Positions 1 through 10,751 of a stretch of 64,000 bases of DNA are shown in pieces. The stretch is from Psococerastis gibbosa (taxonomy: Eukaryota > Arthropoda > Insecta > Psocodea > Psocidae), in contig OZ020492.1 in assembly GCA_963971405.1 (NCBI GenBank), positions 10,094,151 to 10,158,150 of the forward strand. Reading direction: 5' to 3'. The notes below the pieces were generated by a model that saw only the letters and a program-made list of their open reading frames with translations, ran no database searches and was not told the DNA's origin. Every line of letters begins with the position of its first letter. Position 1 is the first letter of the stretch. The translations under genes were made by a program, and so were the position numbers.

Positions 1-185
1 CGTTGCAGAAAATTTTAATATCCACCTGCAGATTGTACAATAAAGTGACAAAAGCAGCCAGATCGCGCACAGATGCGCTGAGAAGTGTAGGGTTAGCCAT
101 AAACTTAATGCGATTTTCAACAGAAAATCCGCTCTCCTGAAAAACTCTACAACTTAGAGTTGGCCACGTTTGTAAGCAGCCCCCT
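1..185. other. Left edge, no recognisable feature
   Basis: AT-rich sequence without a convincing coding frame or repeat match elsewhere in the window. Confidence 0.5.
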
Positions 186-194
186 CGTATAACA

Positions 195-425
195 CAGACA
201 TTAAATTAACTTTGGTTGAAGAGGTAACCTCCACGCTACAACCGAAATTATAGTATATGGAAAAAACTGGGCTTGGCGGGATTCGAACCCACGATCTACG
301 CCTAACTGGGGCTTCGTCTTAACCGCTGGACCACAAGCCCCGACAAGTCCCCGACATATCCTCTATTTTCGGTTACAACGAGGAGGTTACCTCTTCAACC
401 AAAGTTAATTTATTTAAATGTCAGT

Positions 426-428
<3 letters not shown>
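195..428. mobile_element. Inverted-repeat element with a tRNA-like core
   Basis: Two arms of about 55 bp (about 195-250 and 365-428) are reverse complements around the motif TTAACTTTGGTTGAAGAGGT. They enclose a tRNA-like sequence at 269-340. One arm with the same sequence recurs alone at 16838-16880. The layout is that of a MITE that has captured a tRNA-like SINE or arose from one. Confidence 0.7.
269..340 (-). other. tRNA-like sequence (SINE head or tRNA pseudogene)
   Basis: The 72 nt fold as acceptor stem GGGCTTG/CAAGCCC, a D-arm with GGTCCAGCGGTTAAGAC, an anticodon arm with loop CCAGTTA, and a T-arm containing GGTTCGAATCC. Position 33 is C instead of the universal T, and position 37 is T, so a working tRNA is unlikely. 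A better-paired copy lies at 10680-10751. Confidence 0.6.
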
Positions 429-475
<47 letters not shown>

Positions 476-534
476 GCGCGGGACTCTTTCGAGTATTTGC
501 GCCGGTCGGTGTGTGTGTGTGTGTGTGTGTGTGT
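428..534. repeat. Poly-T tract and GT microsatellite
   Basis: About 45 consecutive T bases (428-472) are followed by a (GT)n run at about 508-534. These are simple sequence repeats, and no gene is seen. Confidence 0.9.
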
Positions 535-607
535 GCGGAAGTCATGGGTGTTTTAGAATGGTTTTGTCTACGGTCTACAGGTGGGGCATGACTCCGTCAG
601 TGTTATA

Positions 608-2256
608 CAGGGTGTCTCGGTTATTATGAGGAATTTTGAAATGTGGTAAAAAAAACTCGATAACAAAGTAGGGGTTGAACTACCTTATGGTGGAATGAAA
701 TGTTTTCTCGGGGGGTCCAAAAGAGGGTTTCAGGGGGGTCATTGGTGGTATCTCGGAATTTTCAAATGCAAAGGTATAACGTGTTGCATATCATATGAAA
801 GCCCTTTAGAAGGGCTTTCATTTGATGTAACAATTATGTGCCTGGCTTGAAGGGTTCAGGCACAATCAATTCTAACATGTCAAAAAAATTATTATTTCAA
901 TGCTGTTCTTTTCGAATAGATTCTCACTTTCTGTGCTTTAAATAAAACATGTTTGAATACAGTGAACTCACTTTCGCCAAACACCTTCAGGTACAGGTAC
1001 GATCAGCACAAGCTACAATTTTATTCAGTATCTGACCAACCCCTATATCTCGGTTATTATATGGAATTTTGGAAAGCGGCAAAATCTACGATAACAAAGT
1101 CAAGATTGCACTACCTTATGGTGGAATCAAACGTTTTTTCGGGGAGTCCGAAAGGAGAGTTTCAGGGGGGTCATAGATGGTTTCTCGGAATTTTCAAATG
1201 TGAAGGTATACCGTGTTACACATCAAATGAAGGCCCTTTTGAAGAGCTTTCATTTGATGTGTAACACAGCACACCTTTACATTTGAAAATTCTGAGAAAC
1301 CACATATGACCCCCCTGAAACTACCCTTTCGGACCCCCCGAAAAAATATTTGATTCAACCATAAGGTAGTTCGACCCCCACTTTGTTATCGAACTTTTTA
1401 CCGTATTTCAAAATTCCTAAAAATAACGGATTTGTAGGGGGTGTCCGGGTGGTCAGGAACACCAACAATTTTGTAATTGTTACATCAAATGAAAGCTCTT
1501 CAAAAGGGCTTTCTTTTGATGTGTAACACGGTATAGCTTTACTTTTGAAAATTCCGAGAAACCATCTATGACCCCCCTGAAACTCCCCTTTCGGACTCCC
1601 CGTTTAAACATTTGATTCCACCATAAGGTAGTTCGACCCCTACTTTGTTATCGAGTTTTTTACCGCATTTCAAAGTTCTTTATAATAACTGAGATATTTT
1701 ATAGGGGTTGGTCTGAAACTGAATAAAATTGTAGCTTGCGCTGATCGGACCTGTACCTGAAAGGGTTCGGCGAAATTAAGTTCACTGTACTCAAACATGT
1801 TTTATTTAAAGCACAGAAAGTGAGAATCTATTTGAAAAGAATAGCATTGAAATAATACATTTTTTGACATGTTAGAATTAATTGTGCCTGACCCTTTCAA
1901 GCCAGGCACATAATTGTTACATCAAATGAAAGCCCTTTTAAAGGGCTATCATTTGATATGCAACACGTTATACTTCTGCATTTGAAAATTCCGAGATACC
2001 ACCTATGACCCCCCTGAAACCCCCCTTGTGGACCCCCCGAGAAATAATAATAATAATAATAATAAATCCGTGTAATTTCTTTACATTTTTTCTCGGTACA
2101 TATATAAAGTAGTGCCCCCTCATGCCATGGGCGTGCGAGGGTAGCACTAAAACATTTGATTCCACCATAAGGTAGTTCGACCCCTTTGTTATCGAGTTTT
2201 TTACCGCATTTCAATATATGGATATAGGGGGTGTCCGGGTGGTCTGGAACACCCTG
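608..2256. mobile_element. Long fold-back (inverted-repeat) element
   Basis: The termini are CAGGGTGT and ACACCCTG, flanked on both sides by TATA (604-607 and 2257-2260). The two halves are imperfect reverse complements for most of their length. Each half carries a module of about 220 bp twice (with AAGGGCTTTCATTTGATGT), separated by a module of about 200 bp containing a TTTAAATAAAACATG stretch. Short open frames inside are by-products of the repeats. There is no transposase, so it is non-autonomous. Confidence 0.8.
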
Positions 2257-2406
2257 TATATACTATATAATACTACAATGTATTGAATAAAGCATTGCCT
2301 TTATGCAATTAAGTAAGCTCACAGACCTGTTCGATTAGATAGTTGTGTAGTTGTGCTAACCTGTCTAGCAACACGAATCATGTCAATTTGAGCATAAGGA
2401 GAGGAT

Positions 2407-4200
2407 TTGGCTCTGTCTGTCTGTCTGTCTGTTTGTCTGTTCGTCGATTTCCGGGCAAACTACTCGGTGGATTTTGATGAAATTTTGCATGTAGGTTTAC
2501 AAAAATCATACTTAGGAATCATTTTTTTAATTTCGGCTAACTCAATTTGGGGGGATTTTATTCTCAAAAAACAGCAAAAAAAAACGTAAATTTTTTTTCT
2601 CAAAAACAGCTCTAACGATTTCTTTTAAATTCACATATATTGTAGTCGTTATTAATGTTGATAAAATGCGAGGGGTCGTTTGCCCCTTGATAATTTGCTT
2701 GTGGGGGTAAAAAAAATAAAAATAACTAAATTTTAATGAAAAATGACAAAAAATAATTTTTCTGCGAAACCTTTCGATCGATGATTTCTACCATCAGCCA
2801 TGTTTTAGGTGCTAAATAGAGTACGAAACCGGACAGGTTGCTTTCCCAAAAAAATATTTGGTTTTGTGCAAAAAAATGTTTTTTGAAAAAATGATAGAAA
2901 ATTCACTTCAAACGCATTGCGTACCCTGCCATTATTACTGTGTGGTTAAATGTGTTGGTCTGACCTATCTAGAATTTACCTCACCTCCAGTGGCGTCAGG
3001 TTGACACCCCCTCCACCCCCCCCCCCCCTCGAGATATCGGAAATTTAACCGTAGGAAAATTATTCTCCATGATATTACTCATTTTCTCTATCTGCTAATT
3101 GGTAAATTGGAAAGTATGTTCGAGTGAACTCGGACCGATTCTTTTATTTTGGGCAAACTATATTTTGGAGGAAAAGAAACTACTAAAAATGTTTCTCTAA
3201 CGATTTTCTACAAATTCACATATGTTATAGTCTTTACTAATGTAAACCAAACCCTAAAAGTCGCTTGCTCCTTAATAGTTTGGTTTTGGGGGTAAAAAAA
3301 TAAAGAAGGCGATCACAATGGTTATCGTTTGATAGTAGAACATTATTTATTTTATTGCTTTCCAATTAATACGTAGTATAAGGAAAGCTTTGTGACGGTC
3401 GAAATTTTCGATTCCGAGATTTCAACGGATTTACACGTTCTAAGGTCCCAGGAACCCAAAAAAGTGGTTTTACGAAATGTCTGTCTGTCTGTCTGTTCGT
3501 CGATTTCCGGGCAAACTACTCGGTCGATTTTGATGAAATTCAGCATTTAGGTTCACAAAAATCTTATCTCGGGATGATATTTTTTATTTTGGGCTAACTC
3601 AATTTGGGGGATTTTTATTTTCAAAAAACTTCAAAAAAACGTCTAAAAAAATTATTTCCCAAAAACGGCTCCAACGATTTCTTTTATATTCACGTAATAT
3701 ATTGTAGTCGTTATTAATGTTTACAAAATGTGGGGGTCGCTTGCCCCTTGATAGTTTGCTTCTGGGGGTAAAAAAATAAAAATGACTAAATTTTAATGAA
3801 AAATGACTAAAAAATGATTTTTCTGCGACACCTTTCTATCGCTGATTTCTACCTTCAGGTAACTTTTAGGTGTTAAATTGAGTAACGAAACTGAACAGGT
3901 TGCTTTCCCAAAAAAGTATTTAGTTTTGTACAAAAAAAAGTTTTTTTTGAAAAAGTGATAGAAAATTCACGCTCAAATGCATTGCGTGCCCTGCCAGTAT
4001 TGCTGTGTGGTAATGTGTTGGTCTGACCTATCTAGAATTCACCTCACCACCAGTGACGAGTGACGTCAGGTGGACAACCCCCCCCCCCCCCCCCCGAGAT
4101 ATCGGAAATTTAACCATAGGAAAATGATTTACCATGAAATTACTCATTTTCGCTATCTACTAATTTTGATAAATTGGAAAACAGGTTCGAGTAAACTCGG
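2407..4200 (+). repeat. Direct repeats of about 1 kb with CTGT runs
   Basis: The block starting at the (CTGT)n run with TTCGTCGATTTCCGGGCAAA near 2436 recurs near 3493, an offset of about 1057 bp, with most of the following 700 bp conserved. It includes the poly-C stretches at about 3015 and 4080 and an AAATTTAACC motif. A third partial unit lies at about 3045-3350. Diverged relatives occur at 20080-20280, 44290-44860 and 57480-58100. No coding frame is conserved. Confidence 0.8.
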
Positions 4201-4218
4201 ACCGGTTCTCTGTTTTAA

Positions 4219-4590
4219 TTGCAGCAGTGCATTTATGTTCATCACTCCCAGTATAGTGAAATAAATAATAAAATACCCAGCAATAGTATAAACAGCGAAG
4301 TCTCGCTCGCGAGATTGCGCATAAGACATACTCATCTAACTCATTCGTACCTAATGAGCAAAGACCTACCACCCCAATGTAACCAGTGTGCTTGCCCACT
4401 TACTGTTGAACACATACTTGCAGATTGCCCCAACAATCAAAAAGCCCGTGCAATGTACAACATACAATCAACTCTCTCTCTAATCCTAGGAGACGACGTT
4501 AGTAATGTCGTCTCACTTTCAGCCTTTCGCCACCACACAAAGCTTCGAAAAGCGATGCCTCGCGCCCTTAAATTAATTTAAAAAAAAAAG
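4219..4590 (+). pseudogene. Non-LTR retrotransposon 3' end (RT C-terminus)
   Basis: The frame contains ARLRIRHTHLTHSYL, a CxxC zinc-finger-like CNQCACPLTVEHILADC, and a stop followed at once by poly(A). This is the C-terminal region after the reverse transcriptase of jockey-like LINEs. The element is 5'-truncated, so it is dead. Confidence 0.8.
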
Positions 4591-4860
4591 TATAAACAGC
4601 AAAAAATAAGGCGTAGCCAAATTTTGAAAATGGACAGGAAGAAACAGGATTGGAAGCCATCTTGGCACAGCTTTGTGTTGTTCGATTGAGAAAAATTTTT
4701 AAAAGTATTATTTAATGAGTTTTACAGTTTATTCGGTTCGGGAATTTCAAATATTATCATGAGCTAAGAAGCCCGGAGAGATTGTGGGGGCCACCCCTTG
4801 GTGGGGATCAGATGAGAGGTTTAAGTCATTGCCGAGGGTGCAACCATACGACGTGGCAGA
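4591..4860. other. Spacer between two opposed LINE ends
   Basis: No gene is seen. The stretch joins the poly(A) end of the plus-strand LINE to the microsatellite tail of the minus-strand LINE. Confidence 0.5.
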
Positions 4861-4861
4861 T

Positions 4862-5545
4862 TAGATTAGATTAGATTAAAGTTAGGTCGTTTGACCCTGG
4901 TGGGCCTTGCGAATCGCTTTGACCTTAAGATCTATTGCGATTTCCCGATCTTGTTAGTCCCAATCTGTGATGGTGTTCCTTATGAACTTGACCACACTTC
5001 TTGGTGCTAGTTTGCACACTTCCACTGGATCTAGGAACCGAGAGTCGGTGGCTACTTGGCGTCGGTAGGAGATGGCCGGGCAGTCGCATAGTACGTGCTC
5101 CGCAGTCTCAGTGGCTTCCTTGCAGAAGCGACATGTGTCCTCAGTCACTTTTCCCATGTTTTTCAGGTGATAATTCACCGGGCAGTGTCCTGTGAGGATG
5201 CCTGTGAGGATTCTCAGATCTGGTTTGCTGAGCTTGAGTGCCTTCTTTGTGAAGTTTTGTGAGTAGGAAAGGAACAGTTTGGCCTGTCTTTGCCCTGGGG
5301 TTGACTTCCAGTAACTGGTTTTCCTTTTCTCTTCCCAATGCTGGATCATCATGCGCTGATGATTTTTGGGAAAGGCGCAGAAGGGTTCAGGCCCCACGAA
5401 CGATGCAGCGCCTCCTTTCTTGGCGAGCGTGTCTGCTTCTTCGTTTCCGGGCACCCCACGTGGCAGATGTCGAAGGACGTGAATCTCGGCATTCACAGAC
5501 GATGAGGACTTGACGGACTGGGTGAATATTTTTGATGAAGTGATG
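4862..5545 (-). pseudogene. Non-LTR retrotransposon 3' end with RNase H
   Basis: The minus-strand frame (about 5545-4954) holds the end of an RNase H domain (GVPGNEEADTLAKK, the last catalytic Asp) and a C-terminal zinc-binding motif CRFCKEATETAEHVLCDC. This combination is found in the I/LOA/R1 group of LINEs and relatives. The 3' end is a short (TAATC)n tail at 4862-4879, as expected for LINEs that end in microsatellite repeats. It is truncated at the 5' end. Confidence 0.82.
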
Positions 5546-6840
5546 TAGGCTACATGTCTTCTAAAGCAGGTACCAGTTTTCCTTTGCCAGCGCAGAAAGT
5601 CTAAGGACCTACCAACCAGTTTGAAAACAGTTTTAGTATTGTATAATTATTTAATTGCAGAGCCACTAACTTAGATAACATTTTATTATTAATTGTAAAG
5701 ATATCCAGGATGCGTCTTTTCAAATAAATATTTTATAATTGCTGTTAGTTAAGTACAAAGATTAAACTTTCATTCTGGTGGCGCATAATAAATAAAGTTT
5801 ACTTAACTTCAGTCATTGTCAGTTTAAATTAAGTTGTGGCTCGTTACATTACCTATTGTATTTCATTTTTATTTTCCATTTCAATGCTTCAAATTTGAGT
5901 TCCGATTTTCTATACTGTATATGCTTACACTTACCCTTTCACACTAAACACATATTTTGATCACCTTGTTTTGTTTTGTATTTAAGAAATATATTTTCAT
6001 TTTCTTTGAATAACTAAGATGAGCCAGTTTTTGTCAATACAACCCCTGAGTGCGAGAAGAGTCTACGGTGAATCCTGGCTATTGGATAACAATTCTGTTA
6101 TATATAGTTTATGTTTAATAAGTAATGTTTAGCCATGCTGGCATTTATTAAGTCGGGGATCTTCATTGTTTTTCGTGGCTGATATAGCCTACAGGATTCA
6201 CCGGAGATGCTGCTGCCAAAAGTCGTGTGAGGTTGGTCTTCTTATTTGAGCTAGTCGTGTTGGGCATTTAACACCAGATGGACTCTTCACACGATTATGG
6301 TAAGGAAATTACCATATACTTTTATTATATTCTATTTTATTAAACAAACTCATAAATATTATAATAGGAATAGCCTAGTGAGGCTTCTTTAATTCGTGAA
6401 AAATAATTATTCTGTGGAACCTTTCCCTCAATGCTTCAGAGATACTGAAGGTGTTCAATAGAGTAACAAAACCTAATAGTTTGCTAATCATTCTAATGTG
6501 GAAAATAAAACATCGCTGTGCGAAAGCAAGAAGCCAGCGCAATTGACTAGTGAAGATGCATATATAATATTATATCGATAATTTTGACCGTCACCAAGCT
6601 TTTCTTACAATATTCAATAGGAAAGCAAAAACTACGTGGCAAAATGCCCTCCTCTAGTCGAGGTGTCAATTCCCAAAATTAGAGCCTATGATTAACTTAT
6701 GGGGAGAGGCATATCGTATCTCTTTTTATTTTATTTCATTCGTTTACGACGAAATAACAGTTCATCATTTGAAATATAATGAAGTAAATTTTAAAATTAA
6801 TAACTAAATTAAGAACTGAGCATTAGCCTATAATTTGGGT
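5546..6840. other. Spacer without genes
   Basis: AT-rich sequence with no convincing frame. A short inverted pair (CGGTGAATCCTG near 6069 and CAGGATTCACCG near 6193) may mark a small decayed MITE. Confidence 0.5.
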
Positions 6841-6845
6841 ATCTT

Positions 6846-7065
6846 CGTGCCGGCCGCCATACCAAGTTGGATCCAGCGGACCAGAGCAGGTTCAAAGCTG
6901 CAGATAAATTGGTCCTCGTGCACAGTGCCGGTAGGGAAACATGGTAGGACTTGTCCTGGTCACCTCCGAACTAATCGTGTGACTTCACTGTGTTTCCCAA
7001 GTGGTTCGGAATCCACTATAATCAGGAGGTCCACTGGAGTCCTATGGGCCCACACCGTGGCCTGG
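6846..7065 (+). mobile_element. SINE of the AAC-tailed family, fragment
   Basis: It shares GGAATCCACTATAATCAGG and the block around GGGAAACATGGTAGGACTTG with copies at 7937-8335, 12218-12440, 43446-43813 and 53985-54360. The copy at 43446 defines the full length as 368 bp. Confidence 0.8.
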
Positions 7066-7456
7066 GACTGTATCAAACCATACTACTACTGGGTACCTTC
7101 GTAGATTTAGAACTACTGAAGTTCAAAAGTCATTTACGGCGAGAATGGATGCTCTACCCAAGCCAGCAATCAACAATCAGAACGAGGATTCTCCATAAGT
7201 TAATCATGGGCGCTATAATTTGGAATTGAAACCCGATCACAGCAGGTAGTTATAATATGGAAAAATTGTTAATTGGAATTCTGGGAGTCCCACTGTAGAG
7301 AAATCCATTTTTATCAGCAAATTTTAAATATTTGTTTAAAATTGAGTAGTTGAAACAGCTTAAAAACCTGCTGTTTGTAATTTTTGCCCACACGCACTTC
7401 ATAAAATGTTACGATAGTAGTATACTAATGCGATGACTGCGGGGGACTTAAGCTTA

Positions 7457-7596
7457 GGCGGGGTTTCCATTGACCTCGAAATTGCAGAATGCACATACGT
7501 TGACGTGGTAGCAGACATCATTAATAAGTCTTTAATGACTGCTACCACGTCGACGTCATGTACATTCTGCAATGCGAGGTCAATGGAAACCCCGCC
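7457..7596. mobile_element. Hairpin MITE, GGCGGGG family
   Basis: This 140 bp near-perfect palindrome has termini GGCGGGGTTTCCATTGACC and its reverse complement, and a central GACGTGGTAGCAGA. It is flanked by TTA on the left and TCA on the right. The 3 bp TTA-type target and GC-rich ends fit PIF/Harbinger-derived MITEs (inference). Confidence 0.8.
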
Positions 7597-7936
7597 TCAA
7601 CCAGATAACAGAGGGGAGATGCTCAGTGAAATGATTCAGTTGTTATACATTAGAAGAACCTTATAATGTATGTATGTATGATTTTCACTTATTTGTGTTG
7701 CAATTTTATTTCATGTGATTTTTTTTTTAAATAATAATTATGGCTTAATTTTTGGCTGAAGCCGCCCTAACGGTGTTCTCTCTTACATAAAACTAGGGTT
7801 TAGGGGCAGTAGTACAATTTACAGTACCTTAAAATTACTAGTCACACACTCATTTTTAAGTGTTATGTAGTTTTTATTAACATTGACTTAGACACGCTGA
7901 ATGCATTAATTTATTACATCTAAGGTTTTTTTGTAT

Positions 7937-8335
7937 TTTGTTTTCCAACGCCTTCTTTCAGCATTTCTGCTTTAAGCAACCTTGTCAGCTTGGCGGGGAG
8001 AGTGAGTCTGTTTATTAACTTGAGGCACTCTTAAAAAAGTAAAGTAAAGTAAGTACCCTATGGGCAGACTCCTTCATATCGGGGAGAAGGGGAGTTGACT
8101 GACAGGGTGGACCTCATGATTATAGTGGATTCCGAACCACTTGGGGAACTTAATAAAGTCACACAATTAATTCGGAGGTGACCAGGACTCGACACGCACT
8201 CAGACTGGCTAGTATAGTCTCAGCACGTTATCATGTCCAACCATGTTCCCCTGCCAACGTTGTGCACACTACCATGTTTGCCGCTGTTTGGAACAGGCTC
8301 TCTTCAGGCGGATTCAACTTGGTATGGCCGTTGGC
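7937..8335 (-). mobile_element. SINE of the AAC-tailed family, near full length
   Basis: This is a reverse-orientation copy of the 368 bp element, including the tail region with GGTTGCTTAAAGCAGAAATG (on the minus strand) and the 5' block with AAGTTGAATCC. Confidence 0.8.
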
Positions 8336-8584
8336 GTACTATATCTAAGGGATATTGTTCTTTAGTAATATTTTCCAAAGAAATATTAAAAATCATTTGG
8401 CCATATCCATGGCTATTACGCGATGTAAACTAACGACCCCCGTTTCTTTTTTTTCTACTTAAAGAACAACAAAGGGAAATATGTTAATGTGTATTTATTC
8501 CATTCCCCTGATCGATCTACGTAATATTTTTGGGTTTTAGCACGGAAGTCAAAACATACCTGACCAGTAACATGTACCTATTAT

Positions 8585-8665
8585 GGGTTAATTGTAAGAG
8601 TGGGTCGAAAGGCCCAAAATTCGCACACATGGAAAATTAAGACAGTTTTCTTTCTTTCTTTCATT
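8585..8665 (+). repeat. Dispersed retroelement-like 3' end
   Basis: The block with GTAAGAGTGGG and ACATGGAAAAT, followed by AAGACA and a T/C-rich tail, recurs at 19777-19850, where it contains AATAAA. Two copies with the same end suggest the 3' end of a retroelement of unknown type. Confidence 0.6.
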
Positions 8666-8699
8666 AATCTCATACCTTCCATAATTAGATTTATTAAGA

Positions 8700-9002
8700 C
8701 AGTGCTTCCTAACTCGTGGTTCGTGACCCCAAGCCACATTTGTAGGGTTCGCGGAACTCAGAGCTAGATAAAAATATGTAAAAGAATTATCACAAAATGG
8801 TTTCTAGCGTCGTAAAACCGTTGGATGGATGTAATTTATTGCGAGTTAGTTACTTTTTGTTATTGGAAATACAGAAATAAAAAAATAATGTGAACTACAT
8901 AACAATTTACGGCGTAATTCAGTAACTACAAATGATGGGGACCGCAACACTTGGAGTGCATTCGAAGACGGGTCGCCACCACAAAAGGGTTGGGAACCTC
9001 TG
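8700..9002. mobile_element. hAT-like MITE
   Basis: Inverted ends CAGTGCTTCCTAAC and GTTGGGAACCTCTG match the hAT (Charlie-type) consensus CAGTGGTTCCCAAC. The body contains a GGTTCGTGACC / GGGTCGCC pair typical of such elements. No clear 8 bp target duplication remains, so the copy is old. Confidence 0.65.
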
Positions 9003-10189
9003 GGATACGAAGAGGATGCTGGCCACTCCTGATTCACCGCAAAAAATTTTATTCTAATTAATTTACTAGGCAAGATATTAAAGATTCAGTCTATTCAAGT
9101 TATGGTGATAGTAATAAAAAATTTTTTTTTTAATTTCGGTGCAGTTATTTTTCCGTTAAACTGATAAATTGTACACATATGTACGTCTACCGAATTTTTA
9201 ATTTCAACACTAAAAATACTTTAGGCTACAAGACTTCTACAACGGACTCTCCCGAAATGGGAAAATGAAAGGAGAAATTAATTAATCTGAGTTGTTCTTA
9301 TGCATAATTTACCAGATCTAATAGATGTTGAGGGCAATAGTGAGCGGTAAGCAATTTGGCTGGGAGAATTTAATGTCGTCTCGGCTAGAAGCAAGGTCTT
9401 GCGAAAATATATTATATATACGCCACTGGTTTGAGGGTGGGAAAGTCTTACGGTTAGCATCACCTTAAGAAGAAAAAATGTAGGAACTTTAAAATTAATG
9501 AAATGAAAAATGACTTTATTGAAAAACTCAAAAGGCGAACAATAAGATTACCTTGTTTTCATGCTAATCCTAAAAATATTGTATTATAAATGTAGTACTT
9601 AAAAATTATTAAAAGAGGAAATAGAGAAAAACAACCGGAGAGAAAGAGAAAAAAAAAAGTATAAGCAGGGGGGGGATCCATTGTCATCACTATTACCAGA
9701 CCAGAGAGAGTCTCAAGCGTTATCTAAAATATATTATTTAATTAATTTCTTAAAGCTACAGAGTGATTTAGCTGCCTCCACCTAAATAGAAAATATAGAA
9801 GTTCAAACTTACCGGCTGCCACGCACGATCTACTGAATCGGCGGTGATGTTAGAATAAAATAATCACATTTACTCTATTACAGCTTGAACACTTCTAGCA
9901 CACCAACAAATGCTGATTTAATCGACCCATAGTATCTAAAAGTTCATCGCAGCGCCATGCTCGTCCTTCTTAATATTTTGTAAGCATCCACAGCGTGAAT
10001 CATCCGAGAACTTTGACCCTATAAAAAAATGATCAGTGTTGGCCCAAATTATATGAATTAACTGATAATCATTTTTAGCAGATTTTCAGGTCGATGTACT
10101 GTATGTACGTGTATCTGTCAATAATTTCAGATACATTTTATTGGGCTGCAAGAAAGCTGATGGCGGAAGCCTAATGCTATGGTGTAATT
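9003..10189. other. Spacer without recognised genes
   Basis: AT-rich. It contains a fragment of a repeat (9050-9110, with GGCAAGATATTAAAGATT) shared with the 18479-18914 element and with 61545-61575. No coding frame is supported. Confidence 0.5.
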
Positions 10190-10240
10190 TCCGCTAGGTT
10201 GGCTTAGTATTAGAAACAAAAAAATTCCTTATTTATTTAT
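10190..10240 (+). mobile_element. tRNA-Glu SINE, 3' fragment
   Basis: CCGCTAGGTTGGCTTAGTA and a (TTTA)n-like tail match the end of the SINE family described at 50172-50396. Confidence 0.65.
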
Positions 10241-10679
10241 TTTAATTTAAAAAAAACCTATTTTTGGTTTAATTAATTTCATTGAATTTTTATGATACTG
10301 CACATAATGTATATGATCCAGAATAATGCATCCTCGAGGCATTACAAAACATTTTTCACGAAACACAAAATTATTATATTGCTGATTTCAAATTGACACA
10401 CGACAAAAAATACAAGCTCCGGCCTTAAACTCTTTAAATGTCAGGGAATGAGAAAAGTCAGAAAACTGTGCTGGGCCGGGCTGCAATTGGCAGAGAGCTA
10501 TGAAACGGAATGTTGGGATTCGAACCTCAACTTAAAGGGAAATCAATCAATCAATCAATCTTTGTCCATGACCCACCAAGGTGGGATAGACGGCGTCTGA
10601 TCTGGGTCCACTTAACCCTATTGCTACATCCGAAATTGAGCAGTGGTCAAGAGAGAGGACCCTTTACCAGTCTGTACCA

Positions 10680-10751
10680 GGGCTTGTGGTCCAGTGGTTA
10701 AGACGACGCCCCAGTTAGGCGTAGATCGTGGGTTCGAATCCCACCAAGCCC
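10680..10751 (+). other. tRNA-like sequence, well paired
   Basis: All stems pair: acceptor GGGCTTG/CAAGCCC, anticodon stem ACGCC/GGCGT around loop CCAGTTA, and T-stem GTGGG/CCCAC around TTCGAAT. The apparent anticodon is AGT (Thr), but position 33 is C, not T, which argues against a functional tRNA. Downstream sequence (CAGTTTTGCTTATCCTC) is shared with 48262-48295, so this is probably a SINE head. Confidence 0.6.

Noticed and set aside
953-2214. Several 60-105 codon frames in the 1-2.2 kb region
   Set aside because: They are the same repeat module read in both directions of the fold-back element, with no known protein motif.
10680-10751. A functional tRNA-Thr(AGT) gene
   Set aside because: All stems pair, but position 33 is C rather than T, position 37 is T, and the same unit recurs with SINE-like downstream sequence.
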